Shown here in pieces: positions 56,002 to 64,000 of a DNA stretch of 64,000 bases. Both the position numbers and the translations under genes were made by a program. The stretch is from Cupriavidus sp. EM10. GTDB lineage: Bacteria > Pseudomonadota > Gammaproteobacteria > Burkholderiales > Burkholderiaceae. How positions within the stretch are numbered: the stretch's first letter is position 1; every line of letters begins with the position of its first letter. The stretch lies in assembly GCF_018729255.1 (NCBI RefSeq), contig NZ_CP076061.1, positions 310,001-374,000 of the forward strand, read 5' to 3'. The notes under the pieces were generated by a model that saw only the letters and a list, made by a program, of their open reading frames with translations, had not been told where the DNA came from and did not search any database.

Positions 56002-56785
56002 GAGATTTCCCCTTTTGTTATTCGGAATCTTTCCTTCCAGATGTTAACGGCAAGCCAACCTGGCAGGGAGATCACTAAAGTGGGGGATTGCGATTTCCTG
56101 CCCTCAGAAAGACAGACAAATGAGCCACGTTGTGCTAGCGACACTGTCTCCATCGCGAGCACGAACAAGAAAGCGCATACGGGCACGCATTCATGGCTAC
56201 CAGTTTGACGGTCGGAGCGGTCGCAGTGTGGTCCGGTCGCGCGACTCTTTTCCCGCTCCGTCCGTTCGATGAGCCAGAATGGCGCAAGGCTAAAAGGAGC
56301 TACCAAGACAGGCCAGAGGATTAGTCTGAACCCAGTCGGCACCACCCTGAAGGCAGTAGTTCGAAACTGGCGGCTGACCAGATCGGAGAGGTGCGAGTAC
56401 CCTGCCGACGCCTTTCCGCCGCAAACTGTAATCCGCTCGCCTGTAGGCCAAAAATCATCGAGACTGGAAAGGACAATGACTCAAACTGACCGCTCTCTGC
56501 TGCCGGAAACTTCGAGCGGCTCTGCCTAGCGCTCTCCAGTAGCAAATGTAATGCCAGAATCCTGACGTGCCGTGTGAAGGCGGCTCGTACCGCAAAAACC
56601 CAGGTCACCTCTGCGACGCTCGATTCTCAATGGTTTCTTCGCGAAAGCCGGCCGTGAATCTGACCTCAGGTGTCTTGCCGCTGCTGCGGTACAAAGACCA
56701 TCCCGCTTTGGCGGGATTTTCGTTAATGAACCGACCTGATAGTCTCATGTTGCTTACAGCTACAACGATCGTGCAGGAGGCTCTC
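56002..56785. other. Intergenic region without a supported gene
   Basis: Nearly 800 bases. A 120-codon minus-strand frame (55983-56345) overlaps the start of the secreted protein gene and reads as low-quality sequence, so it is not called. The region probably carries the promoters of the genes on either side. Confidence 0.4.
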
Positions 56786-57082
56786 TTGAAAACGGCATTT
56801 GCAATTTCGCTGCTCGCTTTGTCCACCGTCACGTATGCGCGCGGCGGTCACTCCGCTGGCGGCTACGGCGGCTACGCGCCATCTCAGGGCTACTCGTCCG
56901 GCAGCACCGCTTCAACCGGGGACCACAAGGTCAACGGATACGTACGCAACAACGGCGCCTATGTCCAGCCGCACATGCAAACGAATCCGAACACCACGCG
57001 CAACGACAATTATTCCACACGAGGGAATGTGAACCCGTATACCGGCGTTCCGGGGACAAAGTCCCGCGATAATCAGTACTAA
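56786..57082 (+). CDS. Small secreted Gly/Tyr/Asn-rich protein with TTG start
   Basis: A protein of 98 residues starting at TTG 56786, chosen because a perfect AGGAGG (56775-56780) sits 5 bases upstream and a signal peptide (KTAFAISLLALSTVTYA) begins there. The mature part is a low-complexity Gly/Ser/Tyr stretch followed by VNGYVRNNGAYVQPHMQTNP and NDNYSTRGNVNPYTGVPGTK. That tail resembles a motif I have seen repeatedly in small exported proteins of unknown function in Proteobacteria. No neighbour explains its role. Confidence 0.72.
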   Translation: MKTAFAISLLALSTVTYARGGHSAGGYGGYAPSQGYSSGSTASTGDHKVNGYVRNNGAYVQPHMQTNPNTTRNDNYSTRGNVNPYTGVPGTKSRDNQY

Positions 57083-57286
57083 TAGGCTCGCCATCCGATA
57101 GAGAAAGGGCGATGGCGCTCCGGCGGCATTCTAACTGGCGCTGCCGGGAGCAAGTCTCTTGCGGATACAAGCACAGTCACTTCGCGTTATTATCGAGTGT
57201 CGGTTACGTCGCAAGAAAGCGAACACCTGGCTGGTACTTTGCTTCTTCCAAAGGACCAAAATTTCAATAACATATCGACGTTATTA

Positions 57287-57694
57287 ATGCACTTTACCGC
57301 ATCCCTCTTACTTGCTTTGGTCTTTTGTACCCCAACTTTTGCTAACGCTACAAATTGGAAGAGCGCAGGGAAAACAAGCTCTGGCGAGCATTTTATTGAT
57401 ACGGATTCAGTATCTGTTTATGACGGTGGCGCAAGGGTAACGCTAGTCACAAAGATCAACGTGTTTCAAGTACATTTCTTTACTAAATACAGAAGTCTGG
57501 CAGCTCACATGGAGTTCGATTGTCGTAGTTTAAAGGTTCGGAATCTTGCGAGTCGCACGTACTCAGATTTAGATCTGCGCGGAAAGCTTGTTGATGAAGT
57601 CGAGGTGCCAGGCGAGTTTGTGGACGTCCCTCCAGGGAGCGCTACCAACCTTGTGTTTGATATGGCCTGCGGTCTCAATACCTTAGGAAAATAG
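57287..57694 (+). CDS. Surface-adhesin E-like small secreted protein
   Basis: A protein of 135 residues from ATG 57287 with a signal peptide (MHFTASLLLALVFCTPTFA, cleavage before NATNW). The mature part begins NWKSAGKTSSGEHFIDTDSV and contains a single YRSLAAHMEFDCRSLKVRNL segment and a second Cys near the C-terminus (DMACGLNTLGK). This matches the pattern of the surface-adhesin protein E family, small lipocalin-like exported proteins. Function here is unknown. Base composition is lower in GC than in the surrounding operons. Confidence 0.7.
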   Translation: MHFTASLLLALVFCTPTFANATNWKSAGKTSSGEHFIDTDSVSVYDGGARVTLVTKINVFQVHFFTKYRSLAAHMEFDCRSLKVRNLASRTYSDLDLRGKLVDEVEVPGEFVDVPPGSATNLVFDMACGLNTLGK

Positions 57695-57821
57695 GAATGG
57701 CCGGTGCGGAGAAATTTGATGGGCCGCTGTGGGTCGATCGGCGACGGCCGACCTTCCAAGCACATGCAAGCCAGCCACCCAGGGCAGACGAGGCATAGAA
57801 AGTCGGCGACGCTCCAAGGCC

Positions 57822-58888
57822 CTAGAAAATGTGCCTGATCCCTGCGACTACGCCGGTCTGGTTGACACCGGGCGCCACCGTTCCGCCGTTCACCACCCCG
57901 AGCGTGGAAGCCCCTTGTTCTCCATGAACGAGGCGTTGAGGTAGAGGTCGGTCCGCTTCGACAACGTATAGGCCATTGCCAGGGCATAGCTCATGGCATC
58001 GTTGGGTGAGTCGCGGCGGTCAGTACGATAGACGCCAGCGCGCACCACGAAAGCGGGCGTGAAATTGTACGACCCGCCAATCCAGTAAAGGTGGGCCCGC
58101 AGCGACGGGGTGGCTATCGTTCCCTGCAGGAACCGATAACCTGCCGTGGCCGTGAACGGCCCGTCGGTCCAAAGCAGTCCCGTGGCGTAGCGTCGTTCGA
58201 TGTTGCCTGCTGATGCGTCCGACGTGCCGCGCCGCTGGTCGTAGGCTAGCACCATGCCGAGCTTGCCAATCGTGTACGAGGTGCCTGCCCCGATTTCCTG
58301 GCCAATACGAGCGTTGCCGGGTACTTCGCTGCCGTTGGGGATTGTGGCGTCGTAGCCGGCGCTGTACATGCCGGTAATGGTCAGGTTGCCAAAATTGCCG
58401 GTGTACTTGATCGCGTTGTCTGCACGGTTGGCGAACTGCGCGTCCTGCGCCAGTAGCCCGTAGCTGGTGTAGCGCACGGGATCGAGCGGCACGAACAGGT
58501 CGTACAGCGTGTTGATCTGCCGGCCCAGCGAGATGAGTCCCCATTGATTCTGCAGACCCACGTAGGCCTGCCGCCCGAACAGGCGGCCGCCCTGCCCCGA
58601 CGTGCCGGTGTCGCTGTTGAAGCCACTCTCCAGCACGAATACGGCGCTGAGCCCGCCGCCCAGATCTTCCTTGCCCCGCAAGCCCCAACGCGATCCAGTC
58701 ACGTTGCCCGGCGACAGGCGGTATACCGAGCCGGCGCCGCCGGTACCCGCATGGTTCAGGAATTCGATGCCTGTGTCGACCAGGCCATACAACGTGACCG
58801 ATGTCGATGCTTGCGCGTGGACGCCACTTGCACAAATCGTGCAGGCGAGCGCCGCCGCACTGGCTGAAGCCAGCGTCTTGTAATGCAT
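57822..58888 (-). CDS. Gram-negative outer-membrane porin, C-terminal frameshift
   Basis: A general diffusion porin of the betaproteobacterial type with signal peptide MHYKTLASASAAALACTICA and cleavage near VHA-QASTSVTLYGLVD. Strands typical of the family follow: SRWGLRGKEDLGGGLSAVFVLES, LFGRQAYVGLQNQWGLISLGRQ and NAIKYTGNFGNLTI. As read it stops at 57890 with 332 residues and no proper end. One base restored at CCCC 57911-57914 gives GVNQTGVVAGIRHIF and a stop at 57822, that is 355 residues with the C-terminal Phe needed for outer-membrane assembly. It lies upstream of, and on the same strand as, no other gene. Confidence 0.92.
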
Positions 58889-58961
58889 GTCACCTCCGTC
58901 TGGATGGAAAGACCCGCGCCGGTCTGGATTGCCGGCTGCGGATGAAAACAGATGTCGCCGC

Positions 58962-59507
58962 TCAGGCGATGCGCTTCAATGCCGTCCGGTAGCGCGCAGC
59001 GCGCCGGGCGTAGTCGTCGGCATTGGCACGCAGGTTGTTGACCTCTTCCTGCGTCAGCTCGCGTACGGCCTTGGCCGGCGTGCCAAGGATCAGCGAGCGC
59101 GGCGGAAACGTCTTGCCTTCCGTCACCAGCGCGCCCGCCGCGACCAGCGATTCGGCACCGATGTTCGCGTTGTTAAGAACGATCGCCTGAATGCCGATCA
59201 GGGCGCCGTCACCCACGGTGCAGCCATGCAGCATGGCCTGATGGCCCACGCTGACGTGCTCGCCAATCTGCAGCGGGCATCCGGGGTCGGTATGCAGCAC
59301 GGCACCTTCCTGGATATTGCTGCCAGCACCGATCCGGATGGGCTCGTTATCGGCGCGGATGACCGCCCCGGGCCAGACGCTGACGTCGCCAGCAAGTTCG
59401 GCGCGGCCGATGATGGTGGCTTCGCTGGCCACAAAGGCGCTGGCGGCGATAGACGGCGCAAGTTCGCCAAGCTGGTAGATGGACATGTTCTCTGTGGGAT
59501 GGATCAT
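58962..59507 (-). CDS. Gamma-carbonic anhydrase family protein
   Basis: A left-handed beta-helix protein of 181 residues (174 from ATG 59486). Hexapeptide repeats run from about residue 20 to 140 (SEATIIGRAELAGDVSVWPG, IGAGSNIQEGAVLH). The three zinc-ligand His lie in VLHTDPGCP, VSVGHQAMLHGCTVG. The C-terminal helix is LTQEEVNNLRANADDYARR. The first ATG overlaps the stop of the TctC gene (ATGA), so it is the last gene of the LysR-linked HMGL-CaiB-TctC operon. Family members include PaaY-like thioesterases and CaiE-like proteins, so a CoA-related job is possible besides carbonic anhydrase activity. Confidence 0.88.
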   Translation of the reverse strand: MIHPTENMSIYQLGELAPSIAASAFVASEATIIGRAELAGDVSVWPGAVIRADNEPIRIGAGSNIQEGAVLHTDPGCPLQIGEHVSVGHQAMLHGCTVGDGALIGIQAIVLNNANIGAESLVAAGALVTEGKTFPPRSLILGTPAKAVRELTQEEVNNLRANADDYARRAARYRTALKRIA

Positions 59508-60475
59508 TCGACTTTCACGTTGGCCTTCTTCACCAGGCCGGCGTATCGGTCGGCTTCCGTACGGAAGTACCGGGCGGCCGCCTCGGGCGATCCGGGCTTG
59601 ATGACGGTGGCCTGCTTCTTCAGGGCTTCAACCACCTCGGGGGTGGAGAACGCCGTGGCAAAGGCATCGTGTACCCGCTTCACATCGGCGGGTTTCATGT
59701 TTGCGGGGCCGACGACGGCGAACCAGCCTTCCACGTGGTAGTCGGGCAGGCCCTGCTCCGCGATGGTCGGCACATCGGCGGCCACGGGCGAACGCGCATC
59801 GCCACACACGCCAATCGCACGCAAGGTGCCGGCCTTCAGGTAAGGCAGCGCTGCGTTGAGTGCCACCACACCCATGTCCACCTGCCCGCCAAGCAGGTCG
59901 GTCACCATCGGGCCCGTTCCCTTGTACGGGATGTGATTGGCCTTGACACCGGCTTCGCTCAGGAACATCTCGCCGGCAAGGTGGATGATCGTGCCGTTCC
60001 CCGACGACGCATAGTTGTAGGCATCGGGCTTGGCCTTGAGCAGCGCCACCAATTCCTTGACGTTCTTCGCGGGGACTTTCGGGTTGACCACCAGCACGAG
60101 CTGGGTGGCCCCGATCACGCTGATCGGCGTCACGTCCTTGATCGGATCGAAGGGCATCGACTTGAACACGCTCGGGTTGATCACGTGATTGTTCGACACC
60201 AGTCCCAGCGTCAGGCCGTCAGGCGGTGCCTTGACCACTGCGGCCGCACCCGTAATGCCCCCGGCTCCGGGAAGGTTCTCGATCACCACGGGTTGCCCCA
60301 TGGCCTTGCCCAGCGCCGGGCCCGCGGTACGGGCGATGGCATCGACGCCGGAGCCCGCGCTGATCGGCAGGATCAGTCGCACCGGCTTGCCGCCTTGGGC
60401 TAGCGCGGGCAACGCGGTGCAGAGCAGAAAGCCTGTGGCAGCGGCCACGGCCCTCCAGTGGGGGCGTGAAATCAT
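59504..60475 (-). CDS. Bug/TctC family substrate-binding protein
   Basis: A periplasmic receptor of 323 residues with signal peptide HWRAVAAATGFLLCTALPALA and mature start near QGGKPVRL. Landmarks are PISAGSGVDAIARTAG, IENLPGAGGITGAAAVV, SSGNGTIIHLAGEMFL and IPYKGTGPMVTDL. It lies between a CaiB-type CoA-transferase gene and the gamma-carbonic anhydrase-like gene and probably imports the acid activated by the transferase. Confidence 0.94.
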   Translation of the reverse strand: MISRPHWRAVAAATGFLLCTALPALAQGGKPVRLILPISAGSGVDAIARTAGPALGKAMGQPVVIENLPGAGGITGAAAVVKAPPDGLTLGLVSNNHVINPSVFKSMPFDPIKDVTPISVIGATQLVLVVNPKVPAKNVKELVALLKAKPDAYNYASSGNGTIIHLAGEMFLSEAGVKANHIPYKGTGPMVTDLLGGQVDMGVVALNAALPYLKAGTLRAIGVCGDARSPVAADVPTIAEQGLPDYHVEGWFAVVGPANMKPADVKRVHDAFATAFSTPEVVEALKKQATVIKPGSPEAAARYFRTEADRYAGLVKKANVKVE

Positions 60476-60529
60476 GGTTGTCTCCGTCTTTGTTTTAGGA
60501 ACAGCGGTAAGGCAAGTTCAGGACCTGAC

Positions 60530-61681
60530 TCAGCTACCTGGCCTGGCAATGCGTCCGAGCACTTCGTCGTTGTGCTCGCCGGGCCTGGGCAACGGATGCC
60601 TGACGCCCGGGCGCCTGCCGCCCATCAATAGCGGCAGCAGGACCGTGGGTGCAATCGAGCCGTCATCCACCTGCATCTGCACCAGGCCGCCGCTTTCCTT
60701 CAGGTGCGGATCGTCGAGCAACTGGTCCGGGCGGACGATTGGCGCATAGGGAATGCCGGCGGCCTCGAGCTGCGGCATCAATGCTGCGGGGCGATGGTGC
60801 TGAAGGATTGCGCCCAGTTCCTCCAGCAACTGAGGCCGCACTGCCACTCGCGACGCGTTGTCGCGGTACTCGGGCCGGTCGACCAGTTCTGGATGTCCAA
60901 GCACCTGGCAGAGCGTGACGAACTGCTTGTCGCTGACCGCACCGATGAAGAGCTGCTCGCCGTCGGCGAGCGTGAACACGTCATAGACGCTCCAGGCCGA
61001 CACGCGCGACGGCATCGGCGGCGGCGCTTCGCCCGTCATCGCAAACTGCTGCATGTGCTGCGACGCCAGGAACACGCAGTTTTCGAACAGCGCGCTCTGT
61101 ATTTCCTGTCCACGGCCCGTGCCGTCTCGTTCGCGCAGGGCAGCCAGTACACCAATGGCGCCGAACATGCCGCCCATGATGTCGTTGACCGAAGTGCCCG
61201 CGCGCAGCGGCCGTCCTTTCGGCCCTGTCATGTAGGACAGTCCGCCCATCATCTGCACCACTTCGTCCAGCGCCAGGCGTTTCTCGTAAGGACCGGGCAG
61301 AAAGCCCTTGTGCGAGACATAGATCAGGTGCGGGTATTTCGCCGACAGCGTCGCGTAGTCGAGGCCCAGTTTTTCCATCAGGCCCGGCCGGAAGTTCTCC
61401 AGCACCACGTCGCACTGCCCAGCCAGCTCAGCGGCTGCCGTGCGCCCTTCCTCGGTGGTGATGTCCAGCACCACGCTTTTCTTGTTGCGGTTGAAGGCCC
61501 GGAAAAAGCCGATGCCCAAGCCGGGCAGATTGCGGGTCTTGTCGCCACCCGGCGGCTCCACCTTGATGACCTCGGCGCCAAGGTCCGCGAGGATCATGCC
61601 GCAGGTGGGTCCCATCACCATATGGGTAAATTCGACGACGCGAATGCCGGCCAGCGGCAGCGATGTGTTCTCTTGTTGCAT
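60530..61681 (-). CDS. CaiB/BaiF (family III) CoA-transferase
   Basis: A protein of 383 residues from ATG 61681, complete and typical: LAGIRVVEFTHMVMGPTCGMILADLGAEVIKVE at the N-terminus (read in parts), NRNKKSVVLDITTEEGR, the catalytic Asp in EKRLALDEVVQMMGGLSYMTG, and AGIPYAPIVRPDQLLDDPH near the C-terminus. It is 20 bases after the HMG-CoA-lyase-like gene. The pair suggests activation of a 3-hydroxy-3-methyl dicarboxylic acid (citramalate, 3-hydroxy-3-methylglutarate or similar) followed by retro-Claisen cleavage. Confidence 0.92.
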   Translation of the reverse strand: MQQENTSLPLAGIRVVEFTHMVMGPTCGMILADLGAEVIKVEPPGGDKTRNLPGLGIGFFRAFNRNKKSVVLDITTEEGRTAAAELAGQCDVVLENFRPGLMEKLGLDYATLSAKYPHLIYVSHKGFLPGPYEKRLALDEVVQMMGGLSYMTGPKGRPLRAGTSVNDIMGGMFGAIGVLAALRERDGTGRGQEIQSALFENCVFLASQHMQQFAMTGEAPPPMPSRVSAWSVYDVFTLADGEQLFIGAVSDKQFVTLCQVLGHPELVDRPEYRDNASRVAVRPQLLEELGAILQHHRPAALMPQLEAAGIPYAPIVRPDQLLDDPHLKESGGLVQMQVDDGSIAPTVLLPLLMGGRRPGVRHPLPRPGEHNDEVLGRIARPGS

Positions 61682-61701
61682 GGTTCGGTCCAGGATGTCG
61701 A

Positions 61702-62673
61702 TCAGGCCACCGCGCGATGGGCGCCGGCAGCAAAGGTTCTGGGCAAGCCGGCGCGCCATAGCGTGCCGTGCAGCGACTCTCCGGAAAGCCACCCTTGTAC
61801 CTGCTGCCGTAACGCCAGCAGTGCGTCGATATCGACGCCGGTGTCGATGCCCATGCTCTCCAGCATGTAGGCGAGATCCTCGGTTGTCACGTTGCCGCTG
61901 GCGCCTGGCGCGTGGGGGCAGCCGCCAATGCCGGCCAGGCATGCATCGAAGCGCGTGACGCCCGTTTGCAGCGCTGCGAGCACGTTGGCCAGACCCAGTC
62001 CGCGCGTATCGTGGAAATGACCGCACCAGAAGCGGTCGCCGGCCAGCGCGACAGCGCGCTCGAACAGTTCGCGCACCATGCGCGGATCTGCGTAGCCAAC
62101 CGTGTCGGCCAGGCTCACGCGATCGGCACCCGCGTCGAGCAGCGCCTGCATCAGCCGCAGCACTTCATCAGGCTCAACGCGGCCTTGCAGCGTGCAGCCA
62201 AAGGCCGTGCCGACGCCGCCTTCGATCAGCGTTCCGGACCCCGCCGCGTCGCGCGCCGCACGGATACGTGCCACCTCGGCCACCACGTCGTCGGGGGTCT
62301 TGCGCAGATTGGCCAGACTATGCGCATGGCTGGCGGACAAAGGCACGAGCATCAGGTCGGCGCCGCTGGCGATGGCATCCTGGGCTCCGCGCAGGTTAGG
62401 CACGAGCACCGAGACGAACAGCCCCGGCAGCGTGCGGGCGAACGCCACCAGCTCGGCCGTATCGGCCAGTTGCGGCAACAGCCTTGCGGGAACGAACGAA
62501 CCCACCTCGATCTCGCGCTGACCTGCCGCGTGGGCAGCACGAATCCAGCTTTTCTTGCGTTCGGTGGAGACGATGGTCTGGATACTTTGCAGCCCGTCAC
62601 GCAATCCGACCTCCCGGATTACGGCGCATGGCGGCCAGACGGCCAGTTGGGGATGGTGCGATGCAGGGGTCAT
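61702..62673 (-). CDS. Hydroxymethylglutaryl-CoA lyase-like enzyme
   Basis: An enzyme of 323 residues from ATG 62673 (a GTG at 62703 would add ten). The TIM-barrel HMGL landmarks are VIREVGLRDGLQSIQTIV (metal and catalytic Arg), EIEVGSFVPARLLPQ, RVSLADTVGYADP, GHFHDTRGLGLANVLAAL and the C-terminal loop CLAGIGGCPHAPGASGNVTTEDL with the catalytic Cys. HMG-CoA lyase gives acetyl-CoA and acetoacetate; close relatives act on citramalyl-CoA or methylthio analogues. It is first in the operon and divergent from LysR. Confidence 0.92.
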   Translation of the reverse strand: MTPASHHPQLAVWPPCAVIREVGLRDGLQSIQTIVSTERKKSWIRAAHAAGQREIEVGSFVPARLLPQLADTAELVAFARTLPGLFVSVLVPNLRGAQDAIASGADLMLVPLSASHAHSLANLRKTPDDVVAEVARIRAARDAAGSGTLIEGGVGTAFGCTLQGRVEPDEVLRLMQALLDAGADRVSLADTVGYADPRMVRELFERAVALAGDRFWCGHFHDTRGLGLANVLAALQTGVTRFDACLAGIGGCPHAPGASGNVTTEDLAYMLESMGIDTGVDIDALLALRQQVQGWLSGESLHGTLWRAGLPRTFAAGAHRAVA

Positions 62674-62766
62674 GGCTTGCGGCGAGGCGCCGGAAAGAGA
62701 CACTCGATACCTGCCACTCTATGCCGTTCCAAAACAACCAGAAGCGATCTTTTGCCATCGCTGACG

Positions 62767-62779
62767 TTCCGCAATGGAA
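62767..62779. promoter_or_regulatory. LysR-type T-N11-A palindrome
   Basis: TTCC-GCAAT-GGAA, a 13-base interrupted palindrome beginning with T and ending with A, 22 bases before the LysR start codon and in the divergent gap to the HMGL-like operon. It fits the LysR-box consensus. Confidence 0.5.
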
Positions 62780-62801
62780 TGTCTGAGTCTACAATTCGGG
62801 C

Positions 62802-63734
62802 ATGAGAGACCTCGACCTGACCACCCTCCGGCTATTCGTCGCCGTGTGCGAAACCCAGAACATCGCGCGCGCCGGCGACCAGCAACATATCGTGGCATCC
62901 GCGATCAGCAAGCGGCTGGCGCAGCTTGAGGCAACGGTGGGCACAAGCCTGCTGGACCGCCGCCGCCGTGGCGTGGTGCCTACCGCCGCGGGCGAAATTG
63001 TGCTGACTCATGCACGCGCCATGCTGGCCGCCGCCGATCGCGTGGCACGCGACATGGCTGACTTTGGCTCGGGCATTCGCGGCCAGGTGCGCCTGCTGGC
63101 GACGGTATCGTCGATGGCGGAATCGCTGCCCGACGACGTCGCGGCCTTCCTGCAGGTCCCGGGTCATCAGGATGTGGGTATCACGATCGAGGAAAGCCTG
63201 AGCATCGACGTTGTGCGGTCGCTGCGCGAAGGCTCGGCACCACTAGCGATTTGCTGGGATGCGGCCGACCTAGAAGGATTTCAGACCCGCCCGTATCGGG
63301 CAGACCATCTGGCAGCGATCGTGCATGGTTCGCATCCGCTCGCCAGGGCTGACAATTGCGCGTTCGCGCAGACGCTGGATCATCGGCATATCGGCATGCC
63401 GGCGCAAACAGCCGTCCAGACCATGCTGAATCGACATGCCGCAATTCTCGGCCGACGTATCGACTACCGGGCAGTCGTATCCACATTCGATGCCGCGCTG
63501 CGCTGCGTTCGCGCAAATCTGGGATTGGCCATCATCCCGCAGGAGATTGCGGAACCCGTTGCACAGGCACTCGGTATTCGTGCAATCCCCTTGCGCGACG
63601 ATTGGGCCCGCCGCCGGTTCGCCATTTGCTCGCGCGACTTCGATACGCTGTCGCCGGCCGGAAGGATGCTGGTGGACTTTCTGGAAGCTCGGGCAAATCC
63701 GCGGACTGGCATTACGCGACCTGGAGATTCGTGA
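62802..63734 (+). CDS. LysR-family transcriptional regulator
   Basis: A complete regulator of 310 residues. Helix-turn-helix is at residues 3-65 (DLTTLRLFVAVCETQNIARA, SAISKRLAQLEATVGTSLLDR). The effector domain follows, with the family AALRCVRANLGLAIIPQEIA segment. It is divergent from the HMGL-CaiB-TctC-carbonic anhydrase-like operon and is its likely regulator. The 266 bases after its stop show no supported gene up to the window end. Confidence 0.93.
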   Translation: MRDLDLTTLRLFVAVCETQNIARAGDQQHIVASAISKRLAQLEATVGTSLLDRRRRGVVPTAAGEIVLTHARAMLAAADRVARDMADFGSGIRGQVRLLATVSSMAESLPDDVAAFLQVPGHQDVGITIEESLSIDVVRSLREGSAPLAICWDAADLEGFQTRPYRADHLAAIVHGSHPLARADNCAFAQTLDHRHIGMPAQTAVQTMLNRHAAILGRRIDYRAVVSTFDAALRCVRANLGLAIIPQEIAEPVAQALGIRAIPLRDDWARRRFAICSRDFDTLSPAGRMLVDFLEARANPRTGITRPGDS

Positions 63735-64000
63735 GGCGCCCTTCATGGCATCGATTCAGTGGAAGGACTGCGATCGGCCAGAAGCGGTCGGTCGACAGCG
63801 CCGGCAAAATGGCTGAAAATTACGTATCTTCTATCAATGATGGGCTCGCTATCTTGAGCGTTAGTTCAGCTCTCATACCGGAGAAGGTTCGCGCTGCACG
63901 TCGGTTAAGGGTCGGCTGCCGGCTCTAGCTGCGCGAAGCCTGGCCCATAGAGAGCACGAAGGCGACTACGCAATTGCTCGAAAAAGCGATCTCTGGAGAG

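Noticed and set aside
55983..56345. 120-codon minus-strand open frame upstream of the secreted protein
   Set aside because: It overlaps the start of that gene, has no plausible ribosome-binding site or family feature, and reads like random sequence.
1..64000. Mobile elements, phage, CRISPR, defence systems, rRNA or tRNA
   Set aside because: No transposase, integrase, repeat array, nuclease/helicase set or tRNA-like fold was recognised on reading both strands. The novelty here is metabolic.

Overview
The window looks like chromosomal DNA of a high-GC betaproteobacterium of the order Burkholderiales (Cupriavidus/Bordetella/Achromobacter-like). The evidence is eight Bug/TctC-type periplasmic solute receptors, six LysR regulators that mostly sit beside their own small catabolic operon, a Gram-negative porin ending in Phe, and CaiB-type CoA-transferases. 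I see no rRNA, tRNA, CRISPR, phage, transposase or replication gene. It is almost entirely a mosaic of organic-acid and amino-acid catabolic operons.

Region A (about 0.1-17.3 kb) handles CoA esters of C4/C5 dicarboxylic acids. It contains LysR, CaiB CoA-transferase, two-domain mesaconyl-CoA hydratase, TctC receptor and 2-hydroxyacid dehydrogenase (+); a MaoC/HTD2-type hydratase with an acyl-CoA dehydrogenase (-); an AraC-type regulator with a stand-alone citrate-lyase-alpha-like CoA-transferase (+); and CaiB, CitE-type lyase and pyruvate carboxylase (-), divergent from a LysR gene. Taken together these families match the glyoxylate-assimilating half of the 3-hydroxypropionate bicycle, or a citramalate/mesaconate/itaconate degradation route ending in acetyl-CoA and pyruvate, with pyruvate carboxylase using the pyruvate.

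Region B (17.3-29.3 kb) looks like acidic amino-acid catabolism: two paralogous threonine/hydroxyaspartate-type dehydratases flanking a RidA protein, a two-subunit sulfopyruvate/phosphonopyruvate-decarboxylase-like TPP enzyme with an aldehyde dehydrogenase, an aspartate-dehydrogenase-like enzyme, two LysR regulators and a complete GltIJKL-type ABC importer. Region C (30.1-35.3 kb) has LysR, TctC, an IlvD/Edd sugar-acid-type dehydratase and another TctC. Region D (35.7-43.9 kb) has a MarR-type regulator with a clear palindromic operator, a DUF1445 (D-glutamate cyclase-like) protein, an MFS carrier, PxpBCA 5-oxoprolinase, a TctC and an N-acyl-D-amino-acid deacylase with an in-frame stop. This suggests N-acyl-D-glutamate/5-oxoproline salvage.

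Region E (44.9-54.7 kb) has a GntR regulator divergent from an operon of an isocitrate-lyase/PEP-mutase lyase, LeuC-like and LeuD-like hydratase subunits, a PrpF-type isomerase, two TctC receptors, a PrpD/MmgE protein and a third TctC. This enzyme set is the one used for 2,3-dimethylmaleate metabolism in anaerobic nicotinate fermentation. Region F (55.0-57.7 kb) is a less GC-rich island of small secreted proteins of unknown function. Region G (57.8-63.7 kb) has a porin, gamma-carbonic anhydrase-like protein, TctC, CaiB and HMG-CoA-lyase-like protein, with a divergent LysR.

One caution applies throughout. Fourteen genes are broken by a total of 19 apparent single-base losses, nearly all in short G or C runs, and each repairs to a normal-length protein if one base is restored. 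I read these as probable consensus errors rather than real pseudogenes. The stop codon in the D-aminoacylase gene is a substitution and is a separate case.
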